A stretch of DNA of 64,000 nucleotides from Flavobacterium soyae (GCF_021245985.1 NZ_JAJQXA010000017.1:34855-98854), one strand, 5' to 3'. Positions 40,276 to 49,356 are shown, numbered from the stretch's first letter. Notes: generated from the sequence alone by a model not told the origin. Translations and numbers: made by a program.

Positions 40276-43077
40276 ATGAAATTCAATTTAAGATTTCTAT
40301 TTATTGCATTATTTATCTGTACGATTTCGATCGCGCAAAACAAAGGTACGATTTCTGGAGTTCTGACTGACAAAGAAACGAACAATGCAGCGTTACCTTT
40401 TGCTAATGTTTTAATTAAAGGTACAAATATTAGCGTAAACACCGACATTGACGGAAAATATTCGTTGAATGTAAATCCTGGAAACTATACTATTGTTTTT
40501 AGTTTTGTAGGATATGAAACTAAAGAAGCTCCAGTTACTGTAAAAGCAGACGAAACTGTAGTTATAAATCAAATACTTTCTTCTGGAAGTTATACTCTTA
40601 AAGATGTTGTTGTAAAATCTACAGCAAACAGAGAAAAAGAAACTGCTCTTTTATTAGACCAAAAAAATGCTGTTGTAATCAAACAAAGTATTGGTGCACA
40701 GGAAATGTCCAGAAAAGGTGTTAGCGATGTTGAGGAAGGTTTAACTAAAATTACTGGTATTACTAAAGTTGGATCAAGAGGTTTATTTGTTCGTGGTCTT
40801 GAAGACAGATATAATAACTTACTAATTAATGATCTTTCTGCTCCAACAAATAACCCATTCTCTAAAATTGTTCCGTTAGATTTATTTCCAACGAATATTG
40901 TTGGAGTAATTGATGTTTACAAAACTTTTAATCCAAATATCTACGGAGATTTCGCCGGAGGAACTTTCAACATTCAAACTTCAAAAGTTACTAAAAGTGT
41001 TACTAAAGTAAATATTGGTGTTGGCTACACAACTGGTAACAGCTTTAAAGATTTTCTTCTTTCTGGTGATGCTGATTCTGCTGCAGGTTTTTTTGGATTT
41101 AACGGAAAAGACAGAGAGCTTCCAAGCTTTTTAGGATCGACTGCTACAAGACAGACTTTTACAACTGAACAGTCATTAAATTCTGTAAGCGGCGATAAAG
41201 GTTTTAACGTAAGCAAAAGCAAAAGTCCTTTAAACTCAAGTTTCAACTTTCTTCATGCAGACAAATTTGATTTAAGCAACGACCGTTCAATTTCTTATAT
41301 ATTCTCTCTTAACTACGATAATAATTTTGCAGTAAGAGAAGGTGTTGACAGAACATTAGAAACTGCAGGTCATTTATACTACAATAACTTTGTAACAACT
41401 GAATACCGTTTTAAAACTACTTCTTCGGCATTAATTGGAGTAAATTATAATACACAAAGACTTAAACTTGCTTTCAATTCTCTATATATCAAAACGACTT
41501 TAAACTCTATTAAAGATCAGTTGGGAGAATTAAACCAAAATGGTGTTAACAATACCCTTATCCGTACAAATCAATTAGATAAAAGTAATTATCTAAACAA
41601 CCAATTGTTAGGAGAATATAATTTGACTGAAGATAAAAACCAAACAATTAAAGCTGGTGTTTCGTATGCAATTACAAAATACGAACAGCCTGATAGAAAA
41701 TTCTACAGCGGAACTAAAGAAGGAAATGATCAAATCAATACTTCTTACGGTGGAAACAACTTTTTGCGCCAGTATTTAACTGTAGATGGTGATTCTTATT
41801 TTTCAGCTTTGGCAGAGTACAACCTGAAGTTTGGAAGTGATAAACAAAACAAATTGACCCTTGGTTATAACGGAAACAATTCTAAAATGGAATCTTCTTA
41901 CCGTTTTGTTTCAAGTATTGGTGGTACATTTACTTCAGACATGAATAATATTGATGCCAGAATTATCAGCGATATTAATAGCGGAAATGTAATTTTCAAC
42001 GAAAGTTCAAACACAACTTACAAAGTTAAACTGAACGAAATTGCAAATGCTGGTTATGCAAACTTATTATGGAAATTTGGAGAAAGCCTTGAAGTAAACG
42101 CTGGTGTTAGACTTGAAAGCACTCTTAAAGAAACTTTCTACAGAACTTTAGGTTCATTTGATGATCCATACAAATTAAAGAAATACAACAACAACTATGT
42201 TTTACCATCGTTGAACGTGAAATATCTTTTAAACGATACTTCAAACATTCGTTTTGCAGCAAGTAAAACTTACACAAGACCTGTTGTGATGGAATCGTTC
42301 CCAATTTCATACATCAATGCAGATAATACTTCAACACAAGGTAATGCATTATTGAAAAACAGCGATAACTATAATGTTGATTTGAAATACGAATTGTTCC
42401 CAACTGCAAAAGAAATGCTGACTTTTGGTGTATTTGGAAAACATATTGATAATCCAATCGAAAGAACTTTTATTTCTAATGCAACTTCTGGAACAGTTAC
42501 TACTTTCCTAAATTCTGACAGTGCTAATTTATATGGTGCCGAAGTTGAGTTCCTTTTAGGATTAAACAGAATCAGTGAAAGCTTAGAGCATTTCTCTTTC
42601 GGATTGAATGCTTCTTTAATGTCAACAAAAGTTACAGTTGCTCCAACTTATGAATCTCAGGATGAGGATGGAAACATCACTGTTAAAAACTCAATCGAAA
42701 CACACCATACAAGATCATTGCAAGGTGCATCAGACTGGTTAGTAAATTCAGATTTAAAATATGAATTCAATTTAGGAAAAGACTGGACAAATACACTTTC
42801 ATTAGTTTATGGTGTTTTTGGAAAAAGAATCTTTGCCGTTGGAACAAACGGACAAGACAATACTTATGAACTTCCGGTTAACCAATTAGACTTAGTTTGG
42901 GGAAGCAAAATCTCAGAACATTTTGATATAAAATTTACTGCAGATAACATCCTGAATCCAGAAAGAAGATTAGAATTTGGAAATGATGGAACAAACAAAA
43001 TAACAGAAAGCTCTTTATTGGCAAACAGTTATAAAAAAGGTGTTGGTTTCTCTGTAAAATTAGGCTATACATTTTAA
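40276..43077 (+). CDS. TonB-dependent receptor with carboxypeptidase-like regulatory domain
   Basis: The 933-residue outer-membrane receptor has a signal peptide (LFIALFICTISIAQ), a regulatory beta-sandwich (about 25-105: GTISGVLTDKETNNAALPFA), a plug (GVSDVEEGLTKITGITKVGS, FVRGLEDRYNNLLINDLSAP) and a barrel ending with Phe (GVGFSVKLGYTF), the usual C-terminal signal. It is divergent from the PhoB-like gene and has a candidate PhoB box, so the substrate is likely a phosphorus source; which one cannot be told. The lipoprotein that follows may be its partner. Confidence 0.9.
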   Translation: MKFNLRFLFIALFICTISIAQNKGTISGVLTDKETNNAALPFANVLIKGTNISVNTDIDGKYSLNVNPGNYTIVFSFVGYETKEAPVTVKADETVVINQILSSGSYTLKDVVVKSTANREKETALLLDQKNAVVIKQSIGAQEMSRKGVSDVEEGLTKITGITKVGSRGLFVRGLEDRYNNLLINDLSAPTNNPFSKIVPLDLFPTNIVGVIDVYKTFNPNIYGDFAGGTFNIQTSKVTKSVTKVNIGVGYTTGNSFKDFLLSGDADSAAGFFGFNGKDRELPSFLGSTATRQTFTTEQSLNSVSGDKGFNVSKSKSPLNSSFNFLHADKFDLSNDRSISYIFSLNYDNNFAVREGVDRTLETAGHLYYNNFVTTEYRFKTTSSALIGVNYNTQRLKLAFNSLYIKTTLNSIKDQLGELNQNGVNNTLIRTNQLDKSNYLNNQLLGEYNLTEDKNQTIKAGVSYAITKYEQPDRKFYSGTKEGNDQINTSYGGNNFLRQYLTVDGDSYFSALAEYNLKFGSDKQNKLTLGYNGNNSKMESSYRFVSSIGGTFTSDMNNIDARIISDINSGNVIFNESSNTTYKVKLNEIANAGYANLLWKFGESLEVNAGVRLESTLKETFYRTLGSFDDPYKLKKYNNNYVLPSLNVKYLLNDTSNIRFAASKTYTRPVVMESFPISYINADNTSTQGNALLKNSDNYNVDLKYELFPTAKEMLTFGVFGKHIDNPIERTFISNATSGTVTTFLNSDSANLYGAEVEFLLGLNRISESLEHFSFGLNASLMSTKVTVAPTYESQDEDGNITVKNSIETHHTRSLQGASDWLVNSDLKYEFNLGKDWTNTLSLVYGVFGKRIFAVGTNGQDNTYELPVNQLDLVWGSKISEHFDIKFTADNILNPERRLEFGNDGTNKITESSLLANSYKKGVGFSVKLGYTF

Positions 43078-43101
43078 TATCAAATACATATAAAAATAAA
43101 G

Positions 43102-43127
43102 GCTCCAGATATCTGGAGCTTTTTTTA
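43102..43127 (+). terminator. Terminator after the TonB receptor gene
   Basis: GCTCCAGATATCTGGAGC followed by seven or more T. Confidence 0.9.
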
Positions 43128-43182
43128 TACCATAAAACCAAAACCAGCTTAACATTCTCTTCACATTTTAATTGAGTTTTGG

Positions 43183-43237
43183 TAACTGTAATGTAATATT
43201 GAGATAACACCTTAAAAAGATTAACCGCCTAATTTTG
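43183..43237 (+). promoter_or_regulatory. Candidate PhoB box and -7 element of the lipoprotein gene
   Basis: TAAC, TAAT, TAAC at 43183, 43194 and 43205 (11-bp steps); then 21 bp to a perfect TAATTTTG at 43230-43237. The distance is one 11-bp unit longer than at the other two promoters, so the helical face is kept. An extra pair (TAAC 43150, TCAC 43161) lies upstream. Confidence 0.72.
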
Positions 43238-43272
43238 GCACTATAAAAACGAAATAATACAACACACAAATT

Positions 43273-44460
43273 ATGAAAACTAAATTTTTTGCTTTAGCCC
43301 TTGCTACAAGTTTATTTTTAAATTCTTGCTCAAGTAGTGACGATCCAACTCCTGTTACTCCTCCTGCAACTGGAGAAATTACAGGGCCTATATCTGCTAA
43401 CAAAACTTTTGCTTACGGAAACTACACTTTAAAAGGAATTGTAAAAATTAATTCAGGTGTAACTGTAACTTTTGATGCAGGATCTACAATTACTATAGAC
43501 AAAGCTACTGGAGATAATGCTTTAGTTGTTTTAAACGGTGGAAAATTAATCATCAACGGAACTGCTGACAAACCAGTTGTATTTACAGAAAAATCTAAAC
43601 TTCCAGGTTCTTGGGGAGGAATCATCATGTATGGTGACGCTCCTGCAAAAGTTGCTGGCGGAGGAACTTCTTCAACTTCAGAAGACGGAAACAATATTTC
43701 TTATGGTGGAACTAATGCAACTCACAATGGTGGTTCATTAAACTATGTAAGAGTTGAGTACGCTGGTTCTAAATTAGCTGACGGAACAAAAGAAAATAAT
43801 GCTTTCACATTCTACTCTGTAGGATCAGGAACAACTTTAGATCATTTAGTAGCTTACAAAGGTGCTGATGACGGATTTGAATTCTTCGGAGGAACTGTAA
43901 GTATGACAAACGCTATCTCTTACGGTAACTATGATGACTCATTTGACTGGCAAGATGGATGGCAAGGTACTGCAAATACAAACTGGTACGCTTACCAAAC
44001 AGTAAAAGGAAACTACGGAATGGAAATCGAAGCATCTGCAAATGATAATGCTTTTGGACCAAAAATTTCTAACATTACTTTAAAAAGAGCAGCTGGTAAC
44101 GTTCCTGAAGTAGGAGATAACCAAGTTGATGCTTTCCAATTCAAAAGAGAAGGTAACGGAGAATACAGCAACATCGTTATTGATGGTTACGGTAACTTCA
44201 CAACTGGAACTACAACTTACAATGGTAGCGCAGTTAGTATCTTAGATGCTGCAACAAATACACACCAAGTTAATACTAGTAAAATTAAACTTTTAAATGT
44301 TAAAATTACTAATACTACAAACGTAATTCCTGTTGCTGGAGCTAACACATTTACTGTTACTTTCCCAGCTGGAACTTTCGTAACTAGTACTACAGCTACT
44401 GGTGCTTCATTAACAACAGGAACTTGGGCTACAGTTGATGGTACAAACTTAATCAAATAA
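43273..44460 (+). CDS. Surface/periplasmic lipoprotein, beta-helix-like
   Basis: The 395-residue protein has a lipoprotein signal (ALALATSLFLNSC), a Ser/Asp/Pro-rich linker (SSSDDPTPVTPPATGEITGP) and a long strand-rich body (GTADKPVVFTEKSKLPGSWG; EDGNNISYGG; GADDGFEFFGGTVSMTNAIS) like right-handed beta-helix proteins. Such proteins are found in Flavobacterium next to TonB receptors but their role is not settled. Placement, an own PhoB-like promoter and export suggest a phosphorus-scavenging partner of the upstream receptor. Confidence 0.75.
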   Translation: MKTKFFALALATSLFLNSCSSSDDPTPVTPPATGEITGPISANKTFAYGNYTLKGIVKINSGVTVTFDAGSTITIDKATGDNALVVLNGGKLIINGTADKPVVFTEKSKLPGSWGGIIMYGDAPAKVAGGGTSSTSEDGNNISYGGTNATHNGGSLNYVRVEYAGSKLADGTKENNAFTFYSVGSGTTLDHLVAYKGADDGFEFFGGTVSMTNAISYGNYDDSFDWQDGWQGTANTNWYAYQTVKGNYGMEIEASANDNAFGPKISNITLKRAAGNVPEVGDNQVDAFQFKREGNGEYSNIVIDGYGNFTTGTTTYNGSAVSILDAATNTHQVNTSKIKLLNVKITNTTNVIPVAGANTFTVTFPAGTFVTSTTATGASLTTGTWATVDGTNLIK

Positions 44461-44482
44461 GACATACTACATAAAATTGTTA

Positions 44483-44515
44483 AAAACATCCTAAATTATT
44501 AGGATGTTTTTTTTT
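44483..44515 (+). terminator. Terminator after the lipoprotein gene
   Basis: AAAAACATCCTAAATTATTA then GGATGTTTTTTTTT: stem of about 10 bp with a strong T-run. Confidence 0.9.
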
Positions 44516-44566
44516 GGCGTAGTTTTTGTAATTTTTTTTGTATATTTACTTACACAAACAAATGCT

Positions 44567-44905
44567 ATGGCAAAAAACTACTTTTATATTACATTCTTAT
44601 TGGCTTTTTTCTTTACTGTAAGTGTCTCGGCACAAGACAGTAAGCAATTACCAAAAACTCAAGACGCTACAGGTATTGAGGGACTAAGCTTGTACCCTAA
44701 CCCAGTTACCAGCGGAAGAGTATATATCTCTTCTAAAAATGATCTGGAAAAAGAAATAATCGTTTTTGATATATTAGGAAAAAAAGTACTGCAAACGCAT
44801 TTAGCTTCAAAGGAACTTAGCGTTGCAGATTTAGTTCCGGGCGTTTATATCATAAAAATAAGCGAACAAAACGTCTCCTCAACCCGAAAACTTATTATTC
44901 GATAA
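44567..44905 (+). CDS. Very short T9SS-type secreted protein
   Basis: From ATG 44567 the 112-residue product has a signal peptide (FYITFLLAFFFTVSVSAQ), a 20-residue linker and then only a type A C-terminal sorting domain (LSLYPNPVTSGRVYISSKND, IIVFDILGKKVL, VADLVPGVYIIKIS, SSTRKLIIR). Nearly the whole mature protein is the sorting signal, so it has no obvious passenger. The frame is open upstream to 44504 but the signal peptide fixes the start. It may coat the surface or occupy the sorting machinery. Confidence 0.85.
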   Translation: MAKNYFYITFLLAFFFTVSVSAQDSKQLPKTQDATGIEGLSLYPNPVTSGRVYISSKNDLEKEIIVFDILGKKVLQTHLASKELSVADLVPGVYIIKISEQNVSSTRKLIIR

Positions 44906-44910
44906 ATATT

Positions 44911-44938
44911 AAAAAAGCTCCTTCTTGGGAGCTTTTTT
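44911..44938 (+). terminator. Terminator after the T9SS-type gene
   Basis: AAAAAGCTCC-TTCTT-GGGAGCTTTTTT. Confidence 0.9.
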
Positions 44939-45065
44939 ATAGTTTGCAGTATTCAGTTTTTTAGTATTCAGTTTCTGTAAAAGCTTATAAACGTGAAATT
45001 AGGCTGAACACCAAAAAACTGAACACTGAACACTAAAAAATAAATATCTTTGCACAAAAAAAGTT

Positions 45066-46046
45066 TTGATTACAGCCAGCGATATATTTACGATTTCAAG
45101 CCATAAACAATTTGAAAAAACAGCATTAAAAGTGTTCCGATTTCAATATGCGAATAATACCGTATATCGCGATTTCTGTGATTTTTTAAAGACAGATGTT
45201 CAGCAGGTAAAATCATTACAGCAAATTCCTTTTTTACCCATTCAGTTTTTCAAAAGCCACGATGTTGTGTCTAATGAAAATCCTGCTCAGGTAACTTTTA
45301 CAAGCAGTGGTACAACCGGAATGATAACCAGCCGGCATTTAGTAACCGATGTCTCCCTATATGAGGAAAGTTACCGCAGCGGTTTTTCTCAGTTTTACGG
45401 CAATATAGAAGATTATGTTGTTTTAGCTCTTTTGCCGTCATATTTAGAGCGAGATGGATCTTCGCTTATTTATATGGTCGAAGATTTAATAAAACTGTCT
45501 AATCAGCCTGAAAGCGGCTTTTATTTACACAATCACGACGACTTAATTAAAAAACTGACAGAATTAGACGAAGCGGGTCAAAATGTGATTTTAATTGGTG
45601 TTACTTATGCCTTATTAGATTTGATTGAAAAACACCAATTCAGCCTTCAAAACACCATCATTATGGAAACCGGAGGAATGAAAGGAAAACGTAAAGAAAT
45701 GATTCGTGAAGAGCTTCACGAAATACTTTGCAAAGGTTTTGGCGTTTCTTCCATTCATTCAGAATACGGAATGACAGAACTTTTAGCACAAGCTTATTCT
45801 TTGGGCGAAGGTGTTTTTGAATGTCCGTCATGGATGCATATTTTAGTTCGTGATCCCGAAGATGCTCTCACTTACGTAAACGATGGAAAAACGGGCGGAA
45901 TAAACGTAATTGACTTAGCCAATATCAATTCATGTTCTTTTATCGCCACGCAGGATTTAGGCAAAAAAAATCCCAACAACTCTTTTGAGGTATTGGGACG
46001 TTTTGATAATTCTGATATTCGCGGCTGCAACTTAATGGTTCTTTAA
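45066..46046 (+). CDS. LuxE-like acyl-protein synthetase family protein
   Basis: The 326-residue protein has the adenylate-forming signature FTSSGTTG (about residue 78) and SEYGMTELLAQAYS (about 235), as in LuxE and other AMP-forming acyl-activating enzymes, but lacks the usual C-terminal lid domain. It would activate a carboxylic acid. No lux genes are nearby. No in-frame ATG exists before residue 95, so TTG 45066 is taken as start; a perfect TATCTTTG at 45045-45052 puts the transcription start very close to it. Confidence 0.8.
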   Translation: MITASDIFTISSHKQFEKTALKVFRFQYANNTVYRDFCDFLKTDVQQVKSLQQIPFLPIQFFKSHDVVSNENPAQVTFTSSGTTGMITSRHLVTDVSLYEESYRSGFSQFYGNIEDYVVLALLPSYLERDGSSLIYMVEDLIKLSNQPESGFYLHNHDDLIKKLTELDEAGQNVILIGVTYALLDLIEKHQFSLQNTIIMETGGMKGKRKEMIREELHEILCKGFGVSSIHSEYGMTELLAQAYSLGEGVFECPSWMHILVRDPEDALTYVNDGKTGGINVIDLANINSCSFIATQDLGKKNPNNSFEVLGRFDNSDIRGCNLMVL

Positions 46047-46140
46047 TGTTTAATCGTTTATTTGTTAGAATCGTTTAATCGGTTTATATTCGATTAAATA
46101 ATTGGTCTGTTAAACAAATTTCTTTACTAACATCATATCC

Positions 46141-46299
46141 CTAGGAATATTTCATTGGTAGAAAAAAAAATATTATTATTCGCATTGTGTCCTGTAGGCA
46201 CACCTCTTTTTACACAACAATTCTTTTATATTATCCAAACGTTCCATTAGAACGTATAACCACAATTCAAATTTAATTCTACCAACGAAACATTCCTAC
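46141..46299. mobile_element. MITE-like element, about 160 bp, with 23-bp terminal inverted repeats
   Basis: Left end CTAGGAATATTTCATTGGTA matches the complement of the right end (ACCAACGAAACATTCCTAC) at 20 of 23 positions. Inside are two small palindromes, GTGTCCTGTAGGCACAC (46187) and AACGTTCCATTAGAACGT (46239). There is no coding capacity. Target-site duplications are not clear, so a REP-type element is also possible. Confidence 0.6.
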
Positions 46300-46318
46300 G
46301 GAATGATTTTTTGAAATG

Positions 46319-46352
46319 AAAAATCCCAATAACTCTTTCGAACTATTGGGAT
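46319..46352 (-). terminator. Terminator of tyrS
   Basis: On the reverse strand AGATCCCAATA pairs with TATTGGGATTTTT, then T-rich sequence, 66 bp after the tyrS stop. Confidence 0.8.
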
Positions 46353-46417
46353 CTATAAAATTATACTTTAACCTAAGAAATCGATTAAACAATTAACCGA
46401 TTAAACAGCTAAACCTT

Positions 46418-47713
46418 TTAAACTACTCTAATTACAAAATAGTTTTTCTTTCCGCTTTGTAACAATACAAACTGATTGTTGATCAAATCTTTTGCTGTCA
46501 ATACAAAATCTTCTTTAATTTTTTCTCTGTTTACAGAAATAGAATTAGCTGTTAAAGCTCTTCTTGCTTCTCCGTTTGATTTAAAGAAACCTGTTTTTTC
46601 ATTTAAAACCGTGACAATATCCAATCCGTTTTCTAAATCAGCTTTTGTAATTTCAGCTTGCGGAACTCCATCAAAAACTTCTAAGAAAGTCGCTTCATCT
46701 AATTGTTTTAAATCTTCGGCAGTAGAATTTCCAAATAAAATATTCGAAGCCTGAATTGCTTTTTCTAACTCTTCTTTACTGTGAACGAAAATCGTGATTT
46801 CTTCTGCCAGTTTCTTTTGCAAAATTCTTAAATGCGGCGCTGCCTGATGTTCTGCAATTAAAGCATCAATAGTTTCTTTATCTAAGAAAGTAAAGATTTT
46901 GATATATTTCTCAGCATCAGCATCCGTTGCATTTACCCAAAACTGGTAAAATTTGTAAACAGAAGTTTTATCCGCATCCAGCCAAACATTTCCTCCTTCG
47001 GATTTACCAAATTTAGATCCGTCAGCTTTTGTGATTAATGGCGTTGTCAATGCAAAAGCTTTTGCACTTTCTCCACCCATTCTGCGTACTAATTCTGTAC
47101 CTGTAGTAATATTTCCCCATTGGTCAGAACCTCCCATTTGCAAAAGGCAGTTATTGTTTTTATATAAATGATAAAAATCGTATCCCTGAATTAATTGATA
47201 TGTGAATTCTGTGAAAGACATTCCTTCACCTTCGCCATTAATTCTCTTTTTAACAGAATCCTTCGCCATCATATAGTTTACCGTAATACGTTTTCCAACT
47301 TCACGGGCAAAATCAATAAACGAGAATTCTTTCATCCAGTCATAGTTGTTTACCATAATTGGAGCGTTTGCTTCTTTTGAATTAAAGTCTAAGAAACGAG
47401 ACAGGACACTTTTGATTCCGGCAACGTTTTTAGCCAAAGTTTCTTCGTTCAACAAATTTCTTTCGTCAGATTTTCCGGAAGGATCACCAATCATTCCGGT
47501 CGCGCCGCCCACAAGAGCAATTGGCTGATGACCAAAATTCTTTAAATGAACCAATAAAATAATCTGAACCATACTGCCTATATGCAGCGAATCTGCCGTT
47601 GGATCAAAACCAATATATGCCGCCGTTACCTCTTTTAGCAATTGTTCTTCCGTTCCTGGCATGCTATCATGGTATAAACCGCGCCACTTTAATTCTTCAA
47701 CTAGATTCTTCAT
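46418..47713 (-). CDS. tyrS: Tyrosyl-tRNA synthetase
   Basis: It charges tRNA-Tyr. The 431-residue class I synthetase has the HIGH-type HIGS (FDPTADSLHIGSMVQIILL, about 45), the tyrosine-binding region TYQLIQGYDFYHL and QMGGSDQWGNI, the KMSKS-type KFGKS (about 235), and a C-terminal S4 RNA-binding domain (GEARRALTANSISVN). ATG 47713 (MKNLVEELKWRG) was chosen over a frame open 16 codons further up. A good promoter precedes it. Confidence 0.97.
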   Translation of the reverse strand: MKNLVEELKWRGLYHDSMPGTEEQLLKEVTAAYIGFDPTADSLHIGSMVQIILLVHLKNFGHQPIALVGGATGMIGDPSGKSDERNLLNEETLAKNVAGIKSVLSRFLDFNSKEANAPIMVNNYDWMKEFSFIDFAREVGKRITVNYMMAKDSVKKRINGEGEGMSFTEFTYQLIQGYDFYHLYKNNNCLLQMGGSDQWGNITTGTELVRRMGGESAKAFALTTPLITKADGSKFGKSEGGNVWLDADKTSVYKFYQFWVNATDADAEKYIKIFTFLDKETIDALIAEHQAAPHLRILQKKLAEEITIFVHSKEELEKAIQASNILFGNSTAEDLKQLDEATFLEVFDGVPQAEITKADLENGLDIVTVLNEKTGFFKSNGEARRALTANSISVNREKIKEDFVLTAKDLINNQFVLLQSGKKNYFVIRVV

Positions 47714-47730
47714 TTTTAAAATATTTTGCG

Positions 47731-47761
47731 CAAATATAATCAATGGTAATGGCAATATCAA
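47731..47761 (-). promoter_or_regulatory. Promoter of tyrS
   Basis: On the reverse strand TTG (47759-47761), 20-nt spacer, perfect TATATTTG (47731-47738), 17 nt before the ATG. Confidence 0.65.
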
Positions 47762-47768
47762 AAACTTA

Positions 47769-47840
47769 TGCCACTAAGGCACAAAGGCGCAAATATTATT
47801 AAAAAACAAAAAAACTTTGCGCCTTTGTGCCTTTGTGGCA
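47769..47840. repeat. Inverted repeat TGCCACTAAGGCACAAAGGC
   Basis: A 25-nt arm at 47769-47793 is mirrored at 47816-47840 (TTTGCGCCTTTGTGCCTTTG) with one mismatch. It lies in the divergent gap between tyrS and the epimerase gene. Confidence 0.8.
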
Positions 47841-47866
47841 AAAACCAAAAAACTTATCTTTACAAA

Positions 47867-48868
47867 ATGGTATTAGTAACTGGCGGAACAGGTTTAGTGG
47901 GTTCACATTTATTGCTTCATTTAATTGAAAATGGAGAAAATGTTCGGGCTATTTACCGAAACGAAAGCAATATTCAAAAAACTAAATCGGTTTTTGAACT
48001 TTATAAAAAAACTGATTTATTTAAAAAAATAGAATGGCTTGAAGCCGATATTTTAGATGTGCCTTCTTTAGAAACTGCCTTTAATACTATTGACTATGTT
48101 TACCATTGTGCCGCACTAATTTCTTTTGATCCAAAAGATGAAGAAGGCCTTCGAAAAACTAATATAGAAGGAACTGCCAATATGGTCAATTTTTCTCTTG
48201 CCAGAGAAATTAAAAAATTCTGCTTTGTAAGTTCCATCGCTGCACTTGGAGATTTAGCTCCTCACGAAACTTGCATTACCGAAGAAACCGACTGGAATCC
48301 CGAAAAACCGCACAGCGATTACGCCATTTCTAAATATGGTGCCGAAATGGAAGTCTGGCGCGCACATCAGGAAGGTTTAGATGTAATTATTGTAAATCCG
48401 GGTGTAATTTTAGGTCCGATTCCAAAAACAAAAAGCAAACAGCAGGGAAGTGCAGAATTGTATATAAAAGTCGCAAACGGGCTTCCTTTTTACACACTCG
48501 GAAACACCGGTTTTATTTCTGTTGATGATGTTGTAAAAACAATGTATCAGTTAATGAAAAGCGATATTAAAAACGAACGGTTCACTTTAATTACTGACAA
48601 TATTGTTTTTAAAGACATTCTGGATACAATTGCTGACGTTTTAAAAGTCAAAAAACCGCATCTTCATGCAAAACCTTTTTTAATGAATTTTCTTTGGATT
48701 GCCGACGGGATATTTTCGACTTTATTTTTTCAAAAAAGGCGTCTTACAAAAGCAACTGCAAAAGCTTCTTATTCTAAGAATCTCTATTCTAATGAAAAAA
48801 TAAAAACCGCTCTTGGAACGGTTTTTTTAGATGTACATCAATACATAAAAGACATTTCGAAGTTATAA
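47867..48868 (+). CDS. NAD-dependent epimerase/dehydratase family protein
   Basis: From ATG 47867 the 333-residue extended short-chain dehydrogenase has the NAD motif VTGGTGLVGSHLL, the catalytic YAISKYGAE (YxxxK) and Ser in VSSIAALGD. It is similar to dihydroflavonol reductase/epimerase-type proteins; substrate unknown. TATCTTTA 8 nt before the ATG implies a nearly leaderless message. A hairpin with a T-run (AAAAACCG..CGGTTTTTTT, 48802-48828) lies inside the last 20 codons. Confidence 0.85.
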   Translation: MVLVTGGTGLVGSHLLLHLIENGENVRAIYRNESNIQKTKSVFELYKKTDLFKKIEWLEADILDVPSLETAFNTIDYVYHCAALISFDPKDEEGLRKTNIEGTANMVNFSLAREIKKFCFVSSIAALGDLAPHETCITEETDWNPEKPHSDYAISKYGAEMEVWRAHQEGLDVIIVNPGVILGPIPKTKSKQQGSAELYIKVANGLPFYTLGNTGFISVDDVVKTMYQLMKSDIKNERFTLITDNIVFKDILDTIADVLKVKKPHLHAKPFLMNFLWIADGIFSTLFFQKRRLTKATAKASYSKNLYSNEKIKTALGTVFLDVHQYIKDISKL

Positions 48869-48879
48869 ACCTATCTATT

Positions 48880-49356
48880 CTATCTTATTGGTTTTCTCAT
48901 CTGCTGTCTTATTGAATCGATATTTATTTGTTTTGAAGTTTTTTTGATCGAATCCTTTGGAGTTTCTTTTAGTTTTTTATTTTTTGCTGCTTTCGCTGCT
49001 TTTTTATTTTCAATAGTAACAATTGAATCCGCTGCTCTTTCAGCTTTTTTCAATCGCTTGCCTACTTCATCAAACATATCTTTGTAATTCTCATAATCTG
49101 AGGCATAATAAATGTTATTTTGAGCAAACTGAAGACTGTCAACTTTATATTTTTTAAAAATAAATTTCGTTGGACTCGTTTCTGTAGAATCTAACAACTC
49201 CTGATGCTGGTATTTCATTGCTTCCAAAAGAGACAAATCATACATAATATCGATCATTTTATCCTTCTCAATAAGTTTTGCAGGCTGTTTTACAACCTCT
49301 TTTTTACAACTTACAGAAAGAAACAAAACCAATAGTATTACTAAACAATTCTTCAT
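48880..49356 (-). CDS. DUF4296 family lipoprotein
   Basis: The 158-residue protein has a lipobox (VILLVLFLSVSC), the family segment KLIEKDKMIDIMYDLSLLEA and the YKVDSLQFAQNNIYYASDYE part, then a Lys/Ala-rich tail. The family is common in Bacteroidota, exported, function unknown. It starts 9 bp after the dihydroorotase gene, so it is co-transcribed. Confidence 0.87.
   Translation of the reverse strand: MKNCLVILLVLFLSVSCKKEVVKQPAKLIEKDKMIDIMYDLSLLEAMKYQHQELLDSTETSPTKFIFKKYKVDSLQFAQNNIYYASDYENYKDMFDEVGKRLKKAERAADSIVTIENKKAAKAAKNKKLKETPKDSIKKTSKQINIDSIRQQMRKPIR

Larger units (their letters stand above)
46047..46417. other. Intergenic region with a MITE-like element and the tyrS terminator
   Basis: No gene is visible. 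The left 90 bp contain repeated ATCGTTTAATC/GATTAAA words; the centre holds the element at 46141-46299 and the right side the tyrS terminator. Confidence 0.7.

Noticed and set aside
45964..46002. Terminator hairpin in the LuxE-like gene (ATCCCAACA..TATTGGGA)
   Set aside because: It codes for conserved residues and lacks a T-run. The similar sequence at 46319 does have one and is used by tyrS on the other strand.
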